Source: Candidatus Riflebacteria bacterium HGW-Riflebacteria-1
GTDB lineage: Bacteria; Muiribacteriota; Ozemobacteria; Ozemobacterales; Ozemobacteraceae
Assembly (NCBI GenBank): GCA_002839445.1
Contig: PGYB01000004.1
Location: 124,001 to 188,000 of the forward strand
DNA: 64,000 nucleotides
Direction of reading: 5' to 3'
In this document: in pieces, positions 1 to 9,440 of the stretch
Numbering within the stretch: position 1 is the stretch's first letter
Layout: each line of letters opens with the position of its first letter
Translations under genes and position numbers: made by a program
Notes under the pieces: model-generated
Told to the model about the DNA's origin: nothing
What the model saw: only the letters and a program-made list of their open reading frames with translations
The model's database searches: none

Positions 1-1203
1 GTGCGCATCGAAGCTCTTAAAGCCGTTGCCAAGAGTCCGGACCCGCTGCTGATATATGAATTGATTGAGAATTTGTGTGATTTTGACGCACGGCCTCTTG
101 CGATAAAGGCCGTCGATGCTCTTTCTGCCTGCACTGACGGCGAGGCGATCCTTGCCGCCCTCAGCCGTGAGCATCCATATTCAATAAAGGCCGTGCTGCT
201 GCGTTCACTCGAGTATTCCAGGGCCGACCTGCGCGGGCATGTCTGGGAATCATTCATCAGCAGTGACGACATCAGGATGAAAATCGTAGCGGCCAATATA
301 TTCAAACGCCTGCGTCTGAAGGTGGGAAGGGCTGACTTTGTGCCGGATGGCTTCGATGAAGTGATCACTGATATTATCAATGGAGCAAAGCTGGTCAGTG
401 AAGCCGCAATGGCGGGGGGCAACTGTTCAGTTTTACTGCGTGACCATGCCCGGCTGATGGTCGAGTTGTTGATCAGCCTCTTGTGTGTGAAATATGATGC
501 CGTTCAGCTGCAGCGGGTCGAAGGTTACCTCTTCGGTGGCAGTGAAACATTACGTGCCAACGCCGGTGAACTGCTCGAACTCATTCTGCCAAAGCAGACA
601 GCCCGGCAGATTGTAGAACTGGCGCTTGTTGAATACAGCTGTAAGGGTGAGGGGCTTTCAGACAGCACAGAAAAGAGTCTTGCCGCGATTGACAGCTGGT
701 GCGCCAGAATTGCGCAATATAGTTCCAGTCTTGGAGAAAACGGAGGAATTATGCAGGATAGCGACGTTTACAGGCTGATGTCCAATATTTCGATTCTCAA
801 GCAGGTCGATATTTTCAGGGATATTCCCGCTGATTACCTGATGACTGTAGCTGCCATCGCAGTTGAACATACGCTTTACACGGGAGAGATTCTGTTTTCA
901 CAGGGTGACGCGGGAGATGCACTTTATGTGATCTGTGAGGGCGAAATCAGTATTCGGTCGGGCGAAGTTGAAAAGGCGAGACTTGGTCCCAACACCCACA
1001 TTGGCGAAATGGCGCTTCTTGACGATCAGCCGCGTTCAGCAACCGCCAGAGCGCTGGCTGACACGCGACTTATACGAATCGCCGGCAATGATTTCAGGAA
1101 TCTTCTTGGTTCGCATCCGAGAATTACCATGGCATTGCTAAGTGCTTTGGCGCGAAGACTGCGCGAAACAATGAACTCTCAACAGGCAGAGCGGCATACA
1201 TAG
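1..1203 (+). CDS. HEAT-repeat protein with C-terminal cyclic nucleotide-binding domain (5' partial)
   Basis: The frame is open at the left edge, so the true N-terminus is probably outside the window. Visible residues 1-230 are helical and HEAT-like. Residues 269-391 form a cNMP-binding domain with a clear phosphate-binding cassette (GEMALLDDQPRSATARA, residues 335-351), whose E and R are the usual cyclic-nucleotide contacts. HEAT plus cNMP-binding tails occur at the end of some nucleotide-transporter-like membrane proteins, so an upstream membrane part is possible but not visible. The stop is followed 13 bases later by the stop of a convergent kinase gene. Role: likely a cAMP or cGMP responsive regulator. 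The domain call is firm; the function is not. Confidence 0.8.
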   Translation: MRIEALKAVAKSPDPLLIYELIENLCDFDARPLAIKAVDALSACTDGEAILAALSREHPYSIKAVLLRSLEYSRADLRGHVWESFISSDDIRMKIVAANIFKRLRLKVGRADFVPDGFDEVITDIINGAKLVSEAAMAGGNCSVLLRDHARLMVELLISLLCVKYDAVQLQRVEGYLFGGSETLRANAGELLELILPKQTARQIVELALVEYSCKGEGLSDSTEKSLAAIDSWCARIAQYSSSLGENGGIMQDSDVYRLMSNISILKQVDIFRDIPADYLMTVAAIAVEHTLYTGEILFSQGDAGDALYVICEGEISIRSGEVEKARLGPNTHIGEMALLDDQPRSATARALADTRLIRIAGNDFRNLLGSHPRITMALLSALARRLRETMNSQQAERHT

Positions 1204-1216
1204 CTGACGATCTGAA

Positions 1217-3514
1217 TTATTGCGGCTTCTTAAGAGGCAAGCTATTTTTCAGAAGACTGCTAAGAGCCGCACCCAGATCTCTCAGGGTAAATGGCTTGGC
1301 GATACTCATCGAAAAACCGTAATACAATGGATTTGCCATTACCGGATCATCAGAATAGCCACTCGCGACAATAACCGGTATTGCGCTGTCCTGCGCTCGA
1401 ATATGCGCAATCGCCTCTTTCCCGCCCATTCCACCTGCGACTGTCAAATCGAGGATGATTGCATCATATTTATCTCCCCTGGCTGCCGCCGCGTCTATTT
1501 CGGCGAGAGCAGCTGCGCCATCTTTTACGCAGAACGCCTGATATCCAAGTCGGTCGAGCATTGTAGACAAAGTATTTCTTATGAATTCCTCGTCATCCAT
1601 AACCAATATTCGGCCAGAGCCTTGCGGCAATTCACCTTCAGGCGCGCACTCAACTTCCATGCTTTTTTTCGAGGCTGGCAGGTAAATGAAAAATGTCGTT
1701 CCTTTGCCCGGTTCAGAGTCGACGTCGACAAAACCATCATGCTTGTTAACAATAGAATAGAGGGTAGAAAGGCCCAGGCCATGCCCCCGCTGCTTGGTAG
1801 TGAAGAAGGGGTCGAAAATCTTCGCCAGGAGCTCTTTTGGCATGCCGATTCCGTAATCACGAACGGTAATCTTGAGATATCTTCCGGGGCGGATCAGGCC
1901 GTTTGTTTCAGGCCCGATAACTGCATTCTCGATATCCAGGTCGATAACCCCACCGCTCGGCATGGATTGCTGCGCGTTAATCACAACATTTTCTATGGCC
2001 TGAGCCAGCTGATTTTCATCATATTCGCAGCTCCAGAGATTCTCTTTGAAGTTAAAACGGCAGGAAACGCTTGAGCCACTAAGGGCAAACAGGGCTGCAT
2101 CTCTTACCGTTCTATCAAGAGCTCCAACTTTAAGAATCGGAGTGCCGCCTTTAGAAAAGGTCAACAACTGCTGGGTAAGGCTCTTGGCGCGAGAAAGCAC
2201 TTTCATGGAATCACCAAGATATTCTCTGGCCTTTCCAGGAAGCTGTCTGTCCAGCAATGCCAGATCAATATAGCCGAAAATACCGCCTAGCAGATTGTTA
2301 AAATCATGAGCGATTCCACCGGCCAGTATACCCAGTGAATCAAGTTTCTGAGCCTTATGCATGGCGTCGAGAATTTTCTGTTTTTCAGTGATATCTCTGA
2401 AAACCAGCACAACACCATAGATCTTACCAGTTTCATCGACTATCGGAGCACCGCTGTCGGCGAGAATTATTTCGCGGTTATCGCGCGTGATAAGCATGGT
2501 ATGGTTTGCCAGTTCGACAATCAGGCCTGTCTTAAGAACCTTCTCGACAGGGTTCTCGCAAGGTATTCGCGTATATTCGTTGACAATGTAAAATACTTTG
2601 GCTAGCGGCTTGCCAATGGCTTCTGCGCATGTCCAGCCGGTCATCTGCTCGGCAATCGTATTTAGAAAAACAATGTTGCCCCGGGCATCAGTAGTGATAA
2701 CACCGTCACCGATGCTGCGCAATGTTACGGCAAGGCGCTCTCGCTCAATGTAAGTGTCGAAATGACTCTTTTTCAGTTCTTCTTCGTGCCGTTTTTTTTC
2801 AGTTATCTCTCTGAACAGGGCGGTCATGTGGTTCGGAGAAGTCTGAAAAGCACAGATCTCGAATGCGCCAACAATGCCCTGATTGTCTGAATATGAAATG
2901 CTTTCTGTGCTGTAAGGCTGTCCGGTTGCTGCTACCTTGCGATAAGCTTCTGGAACATCGGTAGAAACAAGATCAGGGAAAGCCTTTTCAATAGTCTTGC
3001 CAATAAACTGGGAATTATCCACGCCAAGGATTTTATCGGCTGATGAATTGGCACCGACAAATATGAGCTGACCGTCACCTTTCAGCTCATAGATATGCGC
3101 ACCATAGGGTGCATTATCGATCATTGAGCGAAAACGCTCTGCGCTTTTTGCCATTTCGAGCTCTGCGCGTTTGCGGTCATCTATGCTTCGCAATGTGTGA
3201 AGAATACTTACCAGTTTCCCGTTTTCATCTACTATCGGGTCGAGCAAAACCTCATACCATTTGTCTTCTATCTGCATCTCAGAAGACTCACGCTCCAGAG
3301 TCTTCTTGATGCGTTCAAACGGGCAGTCTGGGTGCATATCATGCAGATTATGAAAAATTGACCAGCATTTCTGCCCGCAAATTTCATCAGAACGCTTTCC
3401 AACAAGAATTTCTGTTGCCGTGTTACAGTTCAGAACCGTATGATTGGTATCAAGAAGGCAGATGGCATCGCCCAAAACGTCCAGCAGCGGGGTCCAAAGA
3501 CTAAGAGCATTCAT
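1217..3514 (-). CDS. PAS-PAS-PAS hybrid sensor histidine kinase with C-terminal receiver
   Basis: A soluble hybrid kinase of 765 residues with no membrane segment. Order: three PAS domains (about 5-120, 122-245, 258-385), HisKA with the phospho-acceptor His in GGIAHDFNN (about residue 403), HATPase_c with N box (ENVVINAQQ), G1 (DYGIGM) and G2 (RGHGLGLS), then a receiver with phospho-acceptor Asp in IILDL (about 689) and the conserved Lys in AKPF. The AHDFNNLL H-box is typical of PAS-rich bacterial kinases. An ATG ten codons upstream exists, but the ATG at 3514 is preceded by GAGAGG at good spacing, so I chose it. No response regulator gene is adjacent. It probably senses a cytoplasmic signal through PAS and passes phosphate to its own receiver. 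Confidence 0.93.
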   Translation of the reverse strand: MNALSLWTPLLDVLGDAICLLDTNHTVLNCNTATEILVGKRSDEICGQKCWSIFHNLHDMHPDCPFERIKKTLERESSEMQIEDKWYEVLLDPIVDENGKLVSILHTLRSIDDRKRAELEMAKSAERFRSMIDNAPYGAHIYELKGDGQLIFVGANSSADKILGVDNSQFIGKTIEKAFPDLVSTDVPEAYRKVAATGQPYSTESISYSDNQGIVGAFEICAFQTSPNHMTALFREITEKKRHEEELKKSHFDTYIERERLAVTLRSIGDGVITTDARGNIVFLNTIAEQMTGWTCAEAIGKPLAKVFYIVNEYTRIPCENPVEKVLKTGLIVELANHTMLITRDNREIILADSGAPIVDETGKIYGVVLVFRDITEKQKILDAMHKAQKLDSLGILAGGIAHDFNNLLGGIFGYIDLALLDRQLPGKAREYLGDSMKVLSRAKSLTQQLLTFSKGGTPILKVGALDRTVRDAALFALSGSSVSCRFNFKENLWSCEYDENQLAQAIENVVINAQQSMPSGGVIDLDIENAVIGPETNGLIRPGRYLKITVRDYGIGMPKELLAKIFDPFFTTKQRGHGLGLSTLYSIVNKHDGFVDVDSEPGKGTTFFIYLPASKKSMEVECAPEGELPQGSGRILVMDDEEFIRNTLSTMLDRLGYQAFCVKDGAAALAEIDAAAARGDKYDAIILDLTVAGGMGGKEAIAHIRAQDSAIPVIVASGYSDDPVMANPLYYGFSMSIAKPFTLRDLGAALSSLLKNSLPLKKPQ

Positions 3515-3724
3515 ATCCCAACCTCTCATTCGTGTATCTTTCAAAAATCATGCTCAAGAAATCTGACCTGTAATTATCTTTTGTCAGCTTCTTTTCGCAT
3601 AAGAATGTCACACTCACAAGATTTATATCACAAACAGAATCTGTTGCACAGTTGAATTGCTGACATTTCGTAAAGATTCAGCTACAGATCTATCAAGCTG
3701 CAGCGCACTTGTGTCTAAAACTCT

Positions 3725-3753
3725 TTGAAAGCAAAAGCTTCTCAGGATATTAA
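3725..3753 (+). promoter_or_regulatory. Candidate sigma70-type promoter in the divergent gap
   Basis: TTGAAA (3725-3730), a 17-base spacer and TATTAA (3748-3753), with a perfect TATAAT a little downstream at 3771-3776. It lies in the 388-base gap between the divergent kinase (start 3514) and the membrane protein (start 3903). The remainder of that gap shows no gene or RNA that I can recognise. Confidence 0.4.
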
Positions 3754-3902
3754 GTGGCAAAACTGTATTGTATAATTGCGGGAACGGTTTTATGTTAAGA
3801 AAACAAGATTGAATCGCTGTTCGTTTTTTTGTAAACTGGCGAACTCTGCCAATGGGTGGTTCTTGACTGGGGTGGGGTAATGATCACAGAAAGGTGTGGC
3901 TG

Positions 3903-5942
3903 ATGAAACGCGGTTGTCTCAGGCTGATTGCATTGACAGTGCTTCTGATTACCGGCATACCGACTGTTATTGTCGCAATTGGTCTGATCATCAGCTCTTT
4001 GACTGATAGCTCCCTGGCTCAGCAGGGAGCGGGTCTGGTCATGACGGTAATTCTGTTCTTTACCACCCTGTGGTTTCTTCTGGCCTTTTCAGGCTTTAAG
4101 CTGGCTGAGATATTTCTGAAGTGTGTGGTCGGGGCGGCTGGAGTTCTGCTGGTTTCGGATTTTTTCTTCTCTCTTTTTGACTTAAATCCTTTCGGTCCGG
4201 TATTAGACTATATTTCGTGGCTGTTTTTCTGCTCGCTGATCTGGGTGGGTCTGCTGCGATGGCTTGACATTGAAGAGCTTCCGTATGCGAGACCTGCTGA
4301 AAACCTTTACAGCTCAAATCTGCCGCAGAGTCTTCCTGGTATTAAATGGTTCGATTCTGCGGTGCTGAACGGCTGGTATATAGCCATTTTCATGGTCATC
4401 ATACCGCTGGTCGGAGCAAGCTTGCTGGCTGACCGATACTGGCAGCAGCCCGACTGGTTTTTGTACAAGTTCATTCTGTGCTGGTCTGTTATTGCTCTTC
4501 TGGCGTGGCTCTTTATCTACTGGAAAGAAAGCTTTGAGCGTAGAACAGCACAATTTCATCGTGCTGTTTCCAGGACCGGCGGCGAAGCGGAACATCGCAG
4601 AATCTCCACCTGGCCTGTTCCTGATGAGTGGGCCGAACCTGGCAAGGCGATCGTTATCGGCATTCCGACAACTCTTGGCAAAATGGCCACCATGGTTGGT
4701 ATTGCGTGCTTTGTTGTGCTGATGACCATGAACCGTGGCGGAATTCCAGTCTGGCTGCGTAATGACCTGATAATCGGCTTTTTCACCGCATTGGCAATAC
4801 GAATTTTTATGAAAAGCCAGTATCTGATTGATATTCCCGGCAAGACGATTCACCAGGAATTCACCAATCCCCTTTATTACCGTAAGCGGCATATCGAATT
4901 CACTGAAGTGGCAATGGTGACGACTATCGGAAAGCTTTCTGAATGGCCTTTGCTGTGGCATCGTTATCAGCTTGGCTACTCAGTGGCTATAATTCTGAAC
5001 GACGGAACTGTTCTTAACCTGCCGCGAATTGAGGCAAGAAAAGGCAAGTATTTTCTGCGTCAGGAAGAAGCAGCGGTGCAGGCTCAGCAGCTGGCCCGCT
5101 TTCTTGGCTGCAAGTTTGAGCCAGGTTATTTTAAGAGAGAGCAGAGTTTTTACGCATGGCTCGCCGACGTAAAACAGACAATAGCTGATCATGCTGGTTC
5201 AGGGACTCTCGAACGGGTTTTGTGGGAGTCAAAATTATCGAATGTTTCTCTCAACGCTTTTGGATCAGGGCAGGTTAAGGTCGATCTGCCGACGACAAAA
5301 GAAAAGCTGGTTCTTTGTATTCTCATTTTGTTTTTCATTCTCTCGACTCATTGGCTGATCAAAAGCGAAGGTTCGTTCATTGCGGCGAATCCGCGCCTGA
5401 TTTATCTGCTGCTTCTCGACTCGACATCGGTTCTGCTTACTCTGTTTGCCGCGTGGTTATGGCTGATTGACGAGCACTATGTTTTTGACCTTAACCTGCG
5501 CGTGGTGCTGTTCAGATCGAGACTTCTTTTCTGGCGACGTCAGGAAACCGTCTGTAGTTTTTACGAAATCAGTGGTTTTGAGGTATGGAAGCGGCACTCC
5601 TGGTTTTTTCTTACAATTGCTGACAAGAATAACAAAACGTTTGTTCCATCTGAGCAGTATTTTGTCAGAATGAAAACCAAGGATGACAGATATTTCCAGA
5701 TGTCAGACGCAATAAGCCTTTATGATAGTATTCCCATCACCAGGGCAGCAGCGCTGAGCAAGCTTGTTTTTACCAGTTCTGAGCAGTCCGCCAGTTTGCC
5801 TGTTCCTGAGGCTAACCGGAGCAAAATTTCCTTGCGCACGCCAGCAATTGATTTGAAAGCGGTTCCAGCTTCGCCTGTCGTCGTCGAACCACCTGAAGAA
5901 ATTAAGCCCCGCCGCAAATACCGCCGCAAAAGGTGGACATGA
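3903..5942 (+). CDS. Large polytopic membrane protein, unknown function
   Basis: About 679 residues. I see roughly seven hydrophobic segments in the first 300 residues, a soluble stretch of about 170 residues, two more hydrophobic segments (around 475-495 and 505-530), a second soluble region and a very basic C-terminus (RRKYRRKRWT). The soluble parts look like beta-rich PH-like modules, a weak impression only. A GTG three codons upstream is possible, but ATG 3903 has AGAAAGG about seven bases upstream. I do not recognise the family. It stands alone, with a candidate promoter at 3725-3753 and a repeat downstream. Confidence 0.8.
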   Translation: MKRGCLRLIALTVLLITGIPTVIVAIGLIISSLTDSSLAQQGAGLVMTVILFFTTLWFLLAFSGFKLAEIFLKCVVGAAGVLLVSDFFFSLFDLNPFGPVLDYISWLFFCSLIWVGLLRWLDIEELPYARPAENLYSSNLPQSLPGIKWFDSAVLNGWYIAIFMVIIPLVGASLLADRYWQQPDWFLYKFILCWSVIALLAWLFIYWKESFERRTAQFHRAVSRTGGEAEHRRISTWPVPDEWAEPGKAIVIGIPTTLGKMATMVGIACFVVLMTMNRGGIPVWLRNDLIIGFFTALAIRIFMKSQYLIDIPGKTIHQEFTNPLYYRKRHIEFTEVAMVTTIGKLSEWPLLWHRYQLGYSVAIILNDGTVLNLPRIEARKGKYFLRQEEAAVQAQQLARFLGCKFEPGYFKREQSFYAWLADVKQTIADHAGSGTLERVLWESKLSNVSLNAFGSGQVKVDLPTTKEKLVLCILILFFILSTHWLIKSEGSFIAANPRLIYLLLLDSTSVLLTLFAAWLWLIDEHYVFDLNLRVVLFRSRLLFWRRQETVCSFYEISGFEVWKRHSWFFLTIADKNNKTFVPSEQYFVRMKTKDDRYFQMSDAISLYDSIPITRAAALSKLVFTSSEQSASLPVPEANRSKISLRTPAIDLKAVPASPVVVEPPEEIKPRRKYRRKRWT

Positions 5943-6020
5943 CAAAGCCATCTGCAGCAATTCTCGGTGAGTTGTAAAACCATCATCTACAGAGATCATT
6001 ACACTGAGGCATAGCCTTTT

Positions 6021-6105
6021 TTTGTCATCCTGCGCGAAGCGAAGCGCAGTCGCAGGATCCAGAAAAGCGCTAAAGGTGGATTCTGCGACTGCGCCTGACA
6101 ATGAC
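6021..6105. repeat. REP-like intergenic palindrome
   Basis: Two 17-base arms at 6044-6060 and 6078-6094 are inverted copies with one mismatch. Outer TTGTCAT (6022-6028) and TGACAATGAC (6096-6105) add an imperfect outer stem. The GCGAAGCGAAGCGC wording is typical of dispersed bacterial stem-loop repeats. It sits just after the large membrane protein gene and could act as an RNA-stabilising or terminating hairpin. Confidence 0.6.
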
Positions 6106-6209
6106 GGTTGCTTTTGACCGAGAATTGCTGAGCCGTCAGAGCTTGAATATGTAAAAACGCGACGCTGTGGTAGAATCTTAAATATAATAATTCTGCGAGG
6201 GAGACTTTT

Positions 6210-6752
6210 ATGCCAGCGACCGATGTTGTTCAGCAGATCGAAGGCCTTTACAAGATAATACCGCTCAAGATTTTTCGCCGTACCCCGGGGGTCAGCTTTG
6301 ACTGCCTGAGCGTGAAAGAGTTGCCGCGGATCGACGCGATCGACCGGGTCATACATGTTGGCGGCGCGGTTTCTCCGGGCCCGGTTGGCGAAGTCGAACG
6401 GCCATGGTATATGCATCCTCATCAGGCTGATAACCTCATGGTGCTGTCTGGCGAAAGGCATGTTGAGATTTATACAAAGCAGCATGGCCGAGTAGTTAAA
6501 GTCGATGTAACCGCTGACAAGATAATCATCGATGGCGAACTCGCTTATGATGGGCCGGGCATGCTGGTCTGGCCCTGCAATGTTTTTCATCGCATCCGCA
6601 GCTGCCAGCAGAAAGGCTCGACATCAGTTAATTTCGCAGTACATTACGACGGCTTTAATATTCGCAATAATTTCAACGTGTACGATCTCAATACCGAAAC
6701 CGGCGAATATAAGCTGATTCGCGAGGGTTATCTCGACCAGTCGTCTGGTTGA
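6210..6752 (+). CDS. Cupin-fold protein
   Basis: A 180-residue soluble protein. Cupin motif 1 is visible as MHPHQADNLMVLSGERHV (from residue 68), with His69 and His71 as likely metal ligands. Motif 2 is GPGMLVWPCNVFHRI with a further His near 127. A single-domain cupin of this size could be an isomerase, an oxygenase or a sugar-binding protein, and the sequence does not say which. The start has GAGGGAGA at good spacing. An extended -10 (TGGTAGAAT, 6168-6176) lies just upstream, and a second TATAAT is at 6183-6188. It is a monocistronic gene between two unrelated neighbours. Confidence 0.75.
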   Translation: MPATDVVQQIEGLYKIIPLKIFRRTPGVSFDCLSVKELPRIDAIDRVIHVGGAVSPGPVGEVERPWYMHPHQADNLMVLSGERHVEIYTKQHGRVVKVDVTADKIIIDGELAYDGPGMLVWPCNVFHRIRSCQQKGSTSVNFAVHYDGFNIRNNFNVYDLNTETGEYKLIREGYLDQSSG

Positions 6753-6818
6753 TAACAGGCATTGTGCAATGCCGGCGGTTGAAAACGTGCTGTCGGCAAT
6801 TTGTCGCCTGTTCGCGCG

Positions 6819-6847
6819 TTGACGGTTTTCGTCTTATCGGATACAAT
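6819..6847 (+). promoter_or_regulatory. Sigma70-type promoter for the DUF4105-like gene
   Basis: TTGACG (6819-6824), a spacer of exactly 17 bases, and TACAAT (6842-6847). The expected start of transcription is near 6854, giving a leader of about 37 bases before the ATG at 6891. It is one of the better promoter matches in the window. Confidence 0.6.
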
Positions 6848-6890
6848 CAACAAATGATCTTCAATTTTGCTGCTTTAAGGATGTAAAAAA

Positions 6891-7976
6891 ATGCATAAAG
6901 CTCTATCCAGATCTGTTTCTATATTCGCTTTAATGCTGTTTCTGGTTGCCTCGACACTTAGTCCGGTTGCCGCCAAACCCTTTGCTGTGCATTACACCCT
7001 GCGCGGTATTGTACAGATAACCGAGGGTGTTGCCTGTCTTTATACTGCTGACGGCCGGGTATACCAGCTGCTTATGGATAAAGACGAAGCCAGAAAATAC
7101 AACGGCAAAGCAGTCGGCGTCGAAGGTAAAGTCGCCAAGTCTGATGAAGTCGAAAACGTTAAGGTCAAAAAAATCGAAGTTCTTGAAGAAGATGAGAGCA
7201 TTCAGATTCCAGAAGTCGAACACGAAGCCTATCAGCGCCCGGCAAAGATGCTGGGTGAAAGCAACGGCCGCATGACTGTCGGCAACATCAGATGGGATAT
7301 CTCGCCAGATCCCAAAAGCGAACAAAAGAAAGCTCTGCATTCCTGGGAAAACGCGACTATCAACCCGAATAAGGTGTTGAAGGCATACTTTCTGGTAAAA
7401 CCTTTTGCCCCAAAGTTCCTTGCAGCACATACTCTGCTGGGCTTTTCCTTCGAACCGGGCGGCGTCGTGAGAAAAGATGGCAGCGAATCTGATAATATTT
7501 TTCTGACTATTGAAGCTTACAAGAAGCTTGGCCAGACCTATGGCCTGGTCAAGACCATGAAGAAGAATTTCGACATCGTCTGGATACTGACCACGCTTCA
7601 CAATTATGCTGACCTTAACGTGAATTACAATAACAGCACTGACAAAGAAATCATCATCTACCCGATCAATCTTACCCGCGAACAGACCCGCGCGCTGCTC
7701 GTAGAGACGATCAAGCAGTCCTGCGTTAACCGCCAGGGCGAGTATTATCACACGATCCGCAACAACTGCACCAATAACCTGATTATTCTGCTCAACCGCG
7801 TTCTGCCGGCTGATAAGCGGATCAAGCTCTGGAAGATTCCGAGCATGCTTTACAATCTCAAGGCTACCATGCCGGTTTCGGTGGTCAAGATGCTCAAAAA
7901 GAAAGGTCTGATCGGCGAAGCGGCGCTGACTATAACCAAGGAAAATTTTGTAACCAGTTTCGACCGCATTAAGTAG
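6891..7976 (+). CDS. Secreted protein with DUF4105/Lnb-like papain-fold domain
   Basis: 361 residues. A Sec signal peptide (about 1-28, ending SPVAA) is followed by a small beta domain (30-97, OB-like) and a C-terminal domain with His180 in AAHTLLGFSF and Cys293 in RNNCTNNLI. The spaced H...NCT pattern recalls the DUF4105 (Lnb N-terminal) group of periplasmic thiol hydrolases. That family call is an inference from motif appearance. It acts in the envelope, and substrate is unknown. AAGGATG lies upstream of the ATG, a good promoter is at 6819-6847, and a strong intrinsic terminator follows at 7990, so it is transcribed alone. Confidence 0.65.
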   Translation: MHKALSRSVSIFALMLFLVASTLSPVAAKPFAVHYTLRGIVQITEGVACLYTADGRVYQLLMDKDEARKYNGKAVGVEGKVAKSDEVENVKVKKIEVLEEDESIQIPEVEHEAYQRPAKMLGESNGRMTVGNIRWDISPDPKSEQKKALHSWENATINPNKVLKAYFLVKPFAPKFLAAHTLLGFSFEPGGVVRKDGSESDNIFLTIEAYKKLGQTYGLVKTMKKNFDIVWILTTLHNYADLNVNYNNSTDKEIIIYPINLTREQTRALLVETIKQSCVNRQGEYYHTIRNNCTNNLIILLNRVLPADKRIKLWKIPSMLYNLKATMPVSVVKMLKKKGLIGEAALTITKENFVTSFDRIK

Positions 7977-7989
7977 TCTTAGGAAATGG

Positions 7990-8023
7990 CGCGGCGGGGC
8001 TTACAGCTTCGCCGCGTTTTTTA
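7990..8023 (+). terminator. Intrinsic terminator
   Basis: A 7-base perfect stem, CGCGGCG (7990-7996) with CGCCGCG (8010-8016), is followed by TTTTTT and more A/T. It ends the DUF4105-like gene just upstream. Confidence 0.85.
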
Positions 8024-8107
8024 TTGCCAGAAATCGCTGTTTGAAATTACCAGCAGCTGGTCGCTGTTTTGATATCGAGATGTTTTTTGGCATAGGCTAA
8101 AAACCTG

Positions 8108-8136
8108 TTGCTCTTTTGCCGGTGCTATTTTAAAAT
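8108..8136 (+). promoter_or_regulatory. Candidate promoter of mrp
   Basis: TTGCTC (8108-8113), a 17-base spacer and TAAAAT (8131-8136), about 34 bases before the mrp ATG. The -35 is a partial match. Confidence 0.4.
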
Positions 8137-8169
8137 ACCTGCATTGCTATTGTAACAAGGAGTCATGCC

Positions 8170-9072
8170 ATGAGTAACAATTCACGCCCGGATTCAGAAT
8201 GCACCTCGAGAGGCCCTGCCTGCAAAAGCTGTTCAAGCACATCATGTCGCCAGAAAGCTGACGAAACGCCTCAGGAAAGCCTTAACTCAATCAAGCATAC
8301 CATTGTCGTAATGTCTGGCAAAGGTGGTGTCGGCAAAAGCACGGTTGCCGTGAATCTGGCGGTTGCGCTTGCGGCAGAGGGGCATCGCACTGGCCTGCTC
8401 GATATCGATATTCACGGACCAAGCGTTCCGACCATGCTCAAACTGCAGAAAGAGCGCACGCTGACTGAAGACGGCAAAATTCTGCCCCTTACTGTTGGCG
8501 ATATGAAAGTCATGTCGATTGGCTTCCTGCTCGAAAATCATAATGACGCCATAATCTGGCGCGGCCCGCTTAAAGCCGGCGTTATTGGCCAGTTTTTAAC
8601 CGATGTCAACTGGGGCGAGCTCGACTATCTAATCGTCGATGCACCTCCAGGCACTGGTGATGAGCCGCTTTCAATCTTTCAGCAGCTTAAGGGCAGCAAA
8701 TCGGCTCTGATCGTAACTACTCCCCAGGAAGTCGCTGCTGCTGACGTTCGCAAATCGATCAACTTCTGCCGCCAGCTTGGTGTGGAAATTGCCGGTATTG
8801 TCGAAAATATGAGCGGCTTTGTCTGCCCGTCATGTAACTGCCAGACCGCGATTTTCAACAGTGGTGGCGGTGAAAAAACAGCTGCCGAATTCAACGTGCG
8901 CTTTCTCGGCAAGATTCCGATAGAGCCGGCAATCGGCACGTCCTGTGACACTGGTATGCCTTATGTTTATGCACATTCGAATACGCAGACTGCGAAAATT
9001 CTTACTCAGATCGTAGCGCAGCTTGTTGATATCTGTGGGCCCGCCGAAAACACCGGCAAAGCCGCAGCCTGA
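8170..9072 (+). CDS. mrp: Mrp/NBP35-type iron-sulfur carrier ATPase
   Basis: 300 residues. It has the deviant Walker A GKGGVGKS (50-57), Walker B in LIVDAPPGTGDE (about 154-165) and the C-terminal C219-x2-C222 pair (CPSC) that holds a bridging Fe-S cluster in the dimer. The N-terminus carries four more cysteines (C11, C18, C21, C26), as in NBP35-like members. Family role: binding and transfer of Fe-S clusters to target apoproteins in the cytoplasm, with ATP hydrolysis. It is followed 18 bases later by a DsrE-like gene in the same direction, so the two are probably co-transcribed. The window holds several Fe-S proteins (polyferredoxin, radical SAM) that could be clients. Confidence 0.93.
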   Translation: MSNNSRPDSECTSRGPACKSCSSTSCRQKADETPQESLNSIKHTIVVMSGKGGVGKSTVAVNLAVALAAEGHRTGLLDIDIHGPSVPTMLKLQKERTLTEDGKILPLTVGDMKVMSIGFLLENHNDAIIWRGPLKAGVIGQFLTDVNWGELDYLIVDAPPGTGDEPLSIFQQLKGSKSALIVTTPQEVAAADVRKSINFCRQLGVEIAGIVENMSGFVCPSCNCQTAIFNSGGGEKTAAEFNVRFLGKIPIEPAIGTSCDTGMPYVYAHSNTQTAKILTQIVAQLVDICGPAENTGKAAA

Positions 9073-9089
9073 AGAACCCGGAGGAAACT

Positions 9090-9437
9090 ATGAAGAAAAT
9101 TGCTGTTTTTGCGTTTCAGGGCGAGTTGATGTGCTTTGCTCATGCCCTTTTAAACGTTATCGATCTCAAAAGCAAGGGCCATGAGGTCAAGCTGATCATT
9201 GAAGGCAGCGCTACAGCGCTGATTGAGCAGCTCGGCAAAGAGGGAACGCCTTTTTCCCCGTTGTATGCAAAAGTCAGATCAGAAGGGATTCTTGCCGGCA
9301 TCTGCCGCGCCTGCGCCGGAAAGATGGGCAGCCTTGCCGAAGCCGAGCGCCAGGGCATACCCTGTCTTGGTGAAATGCAGGGTCACCCGGGGTTCGCCAC
9401 CTGGCTGGCCGAAGGCTACGAAATAATCAGCATGTAG
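9090..9437 (+). CDS. DsrE-like small protein
   Basis: 115 residues, a single alpha/beta domain starting MKKIAVFAFQGELMCF and ending near HPGFATWLAEGYEIISM. Cysteines at 15, 72, 75 and 92 are consistent with a sulfur- or metal-handling role; Cys72-x2-Cys75 forms a CxxC-type pair. The fold resembles the cytoplasmic DsrE/DsrF-like group. It is preceded by GGAGGAAA and placed 18 bases after mrp, which suggests a shared role in sulfur or Fe-S metabolism. Its stop faces the stop of the next, convergent gene three bases away. Confidence 0.7.
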   Translation: MKKIAVFAFQGELMCFAHALLNVIDLKSKGHEVKLIIEGSATALIEQLGKEGTPFSPLYAKVRSEGILAGICRACAGKMGSLAEAERQGIPCLGEMQGHPGFATWLAEGYEIISM

Positions 9438-9440
9438 CGC

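Noticed and set aside
1220..2074. Plus-strand open frame of about 284 codons opposite the histidine kinase
   Set aside because: It is antisense to a gene with complete kinase motifs and has no motif or convincing start; it is a shadow frame.
5703..6590. Minus-strand open frame spanning the end of the membrane protein gene and the cupin gene
   Set aside because: It overlaps two well-supported plus-strand genes and a repeat, and has no recognisable domain.
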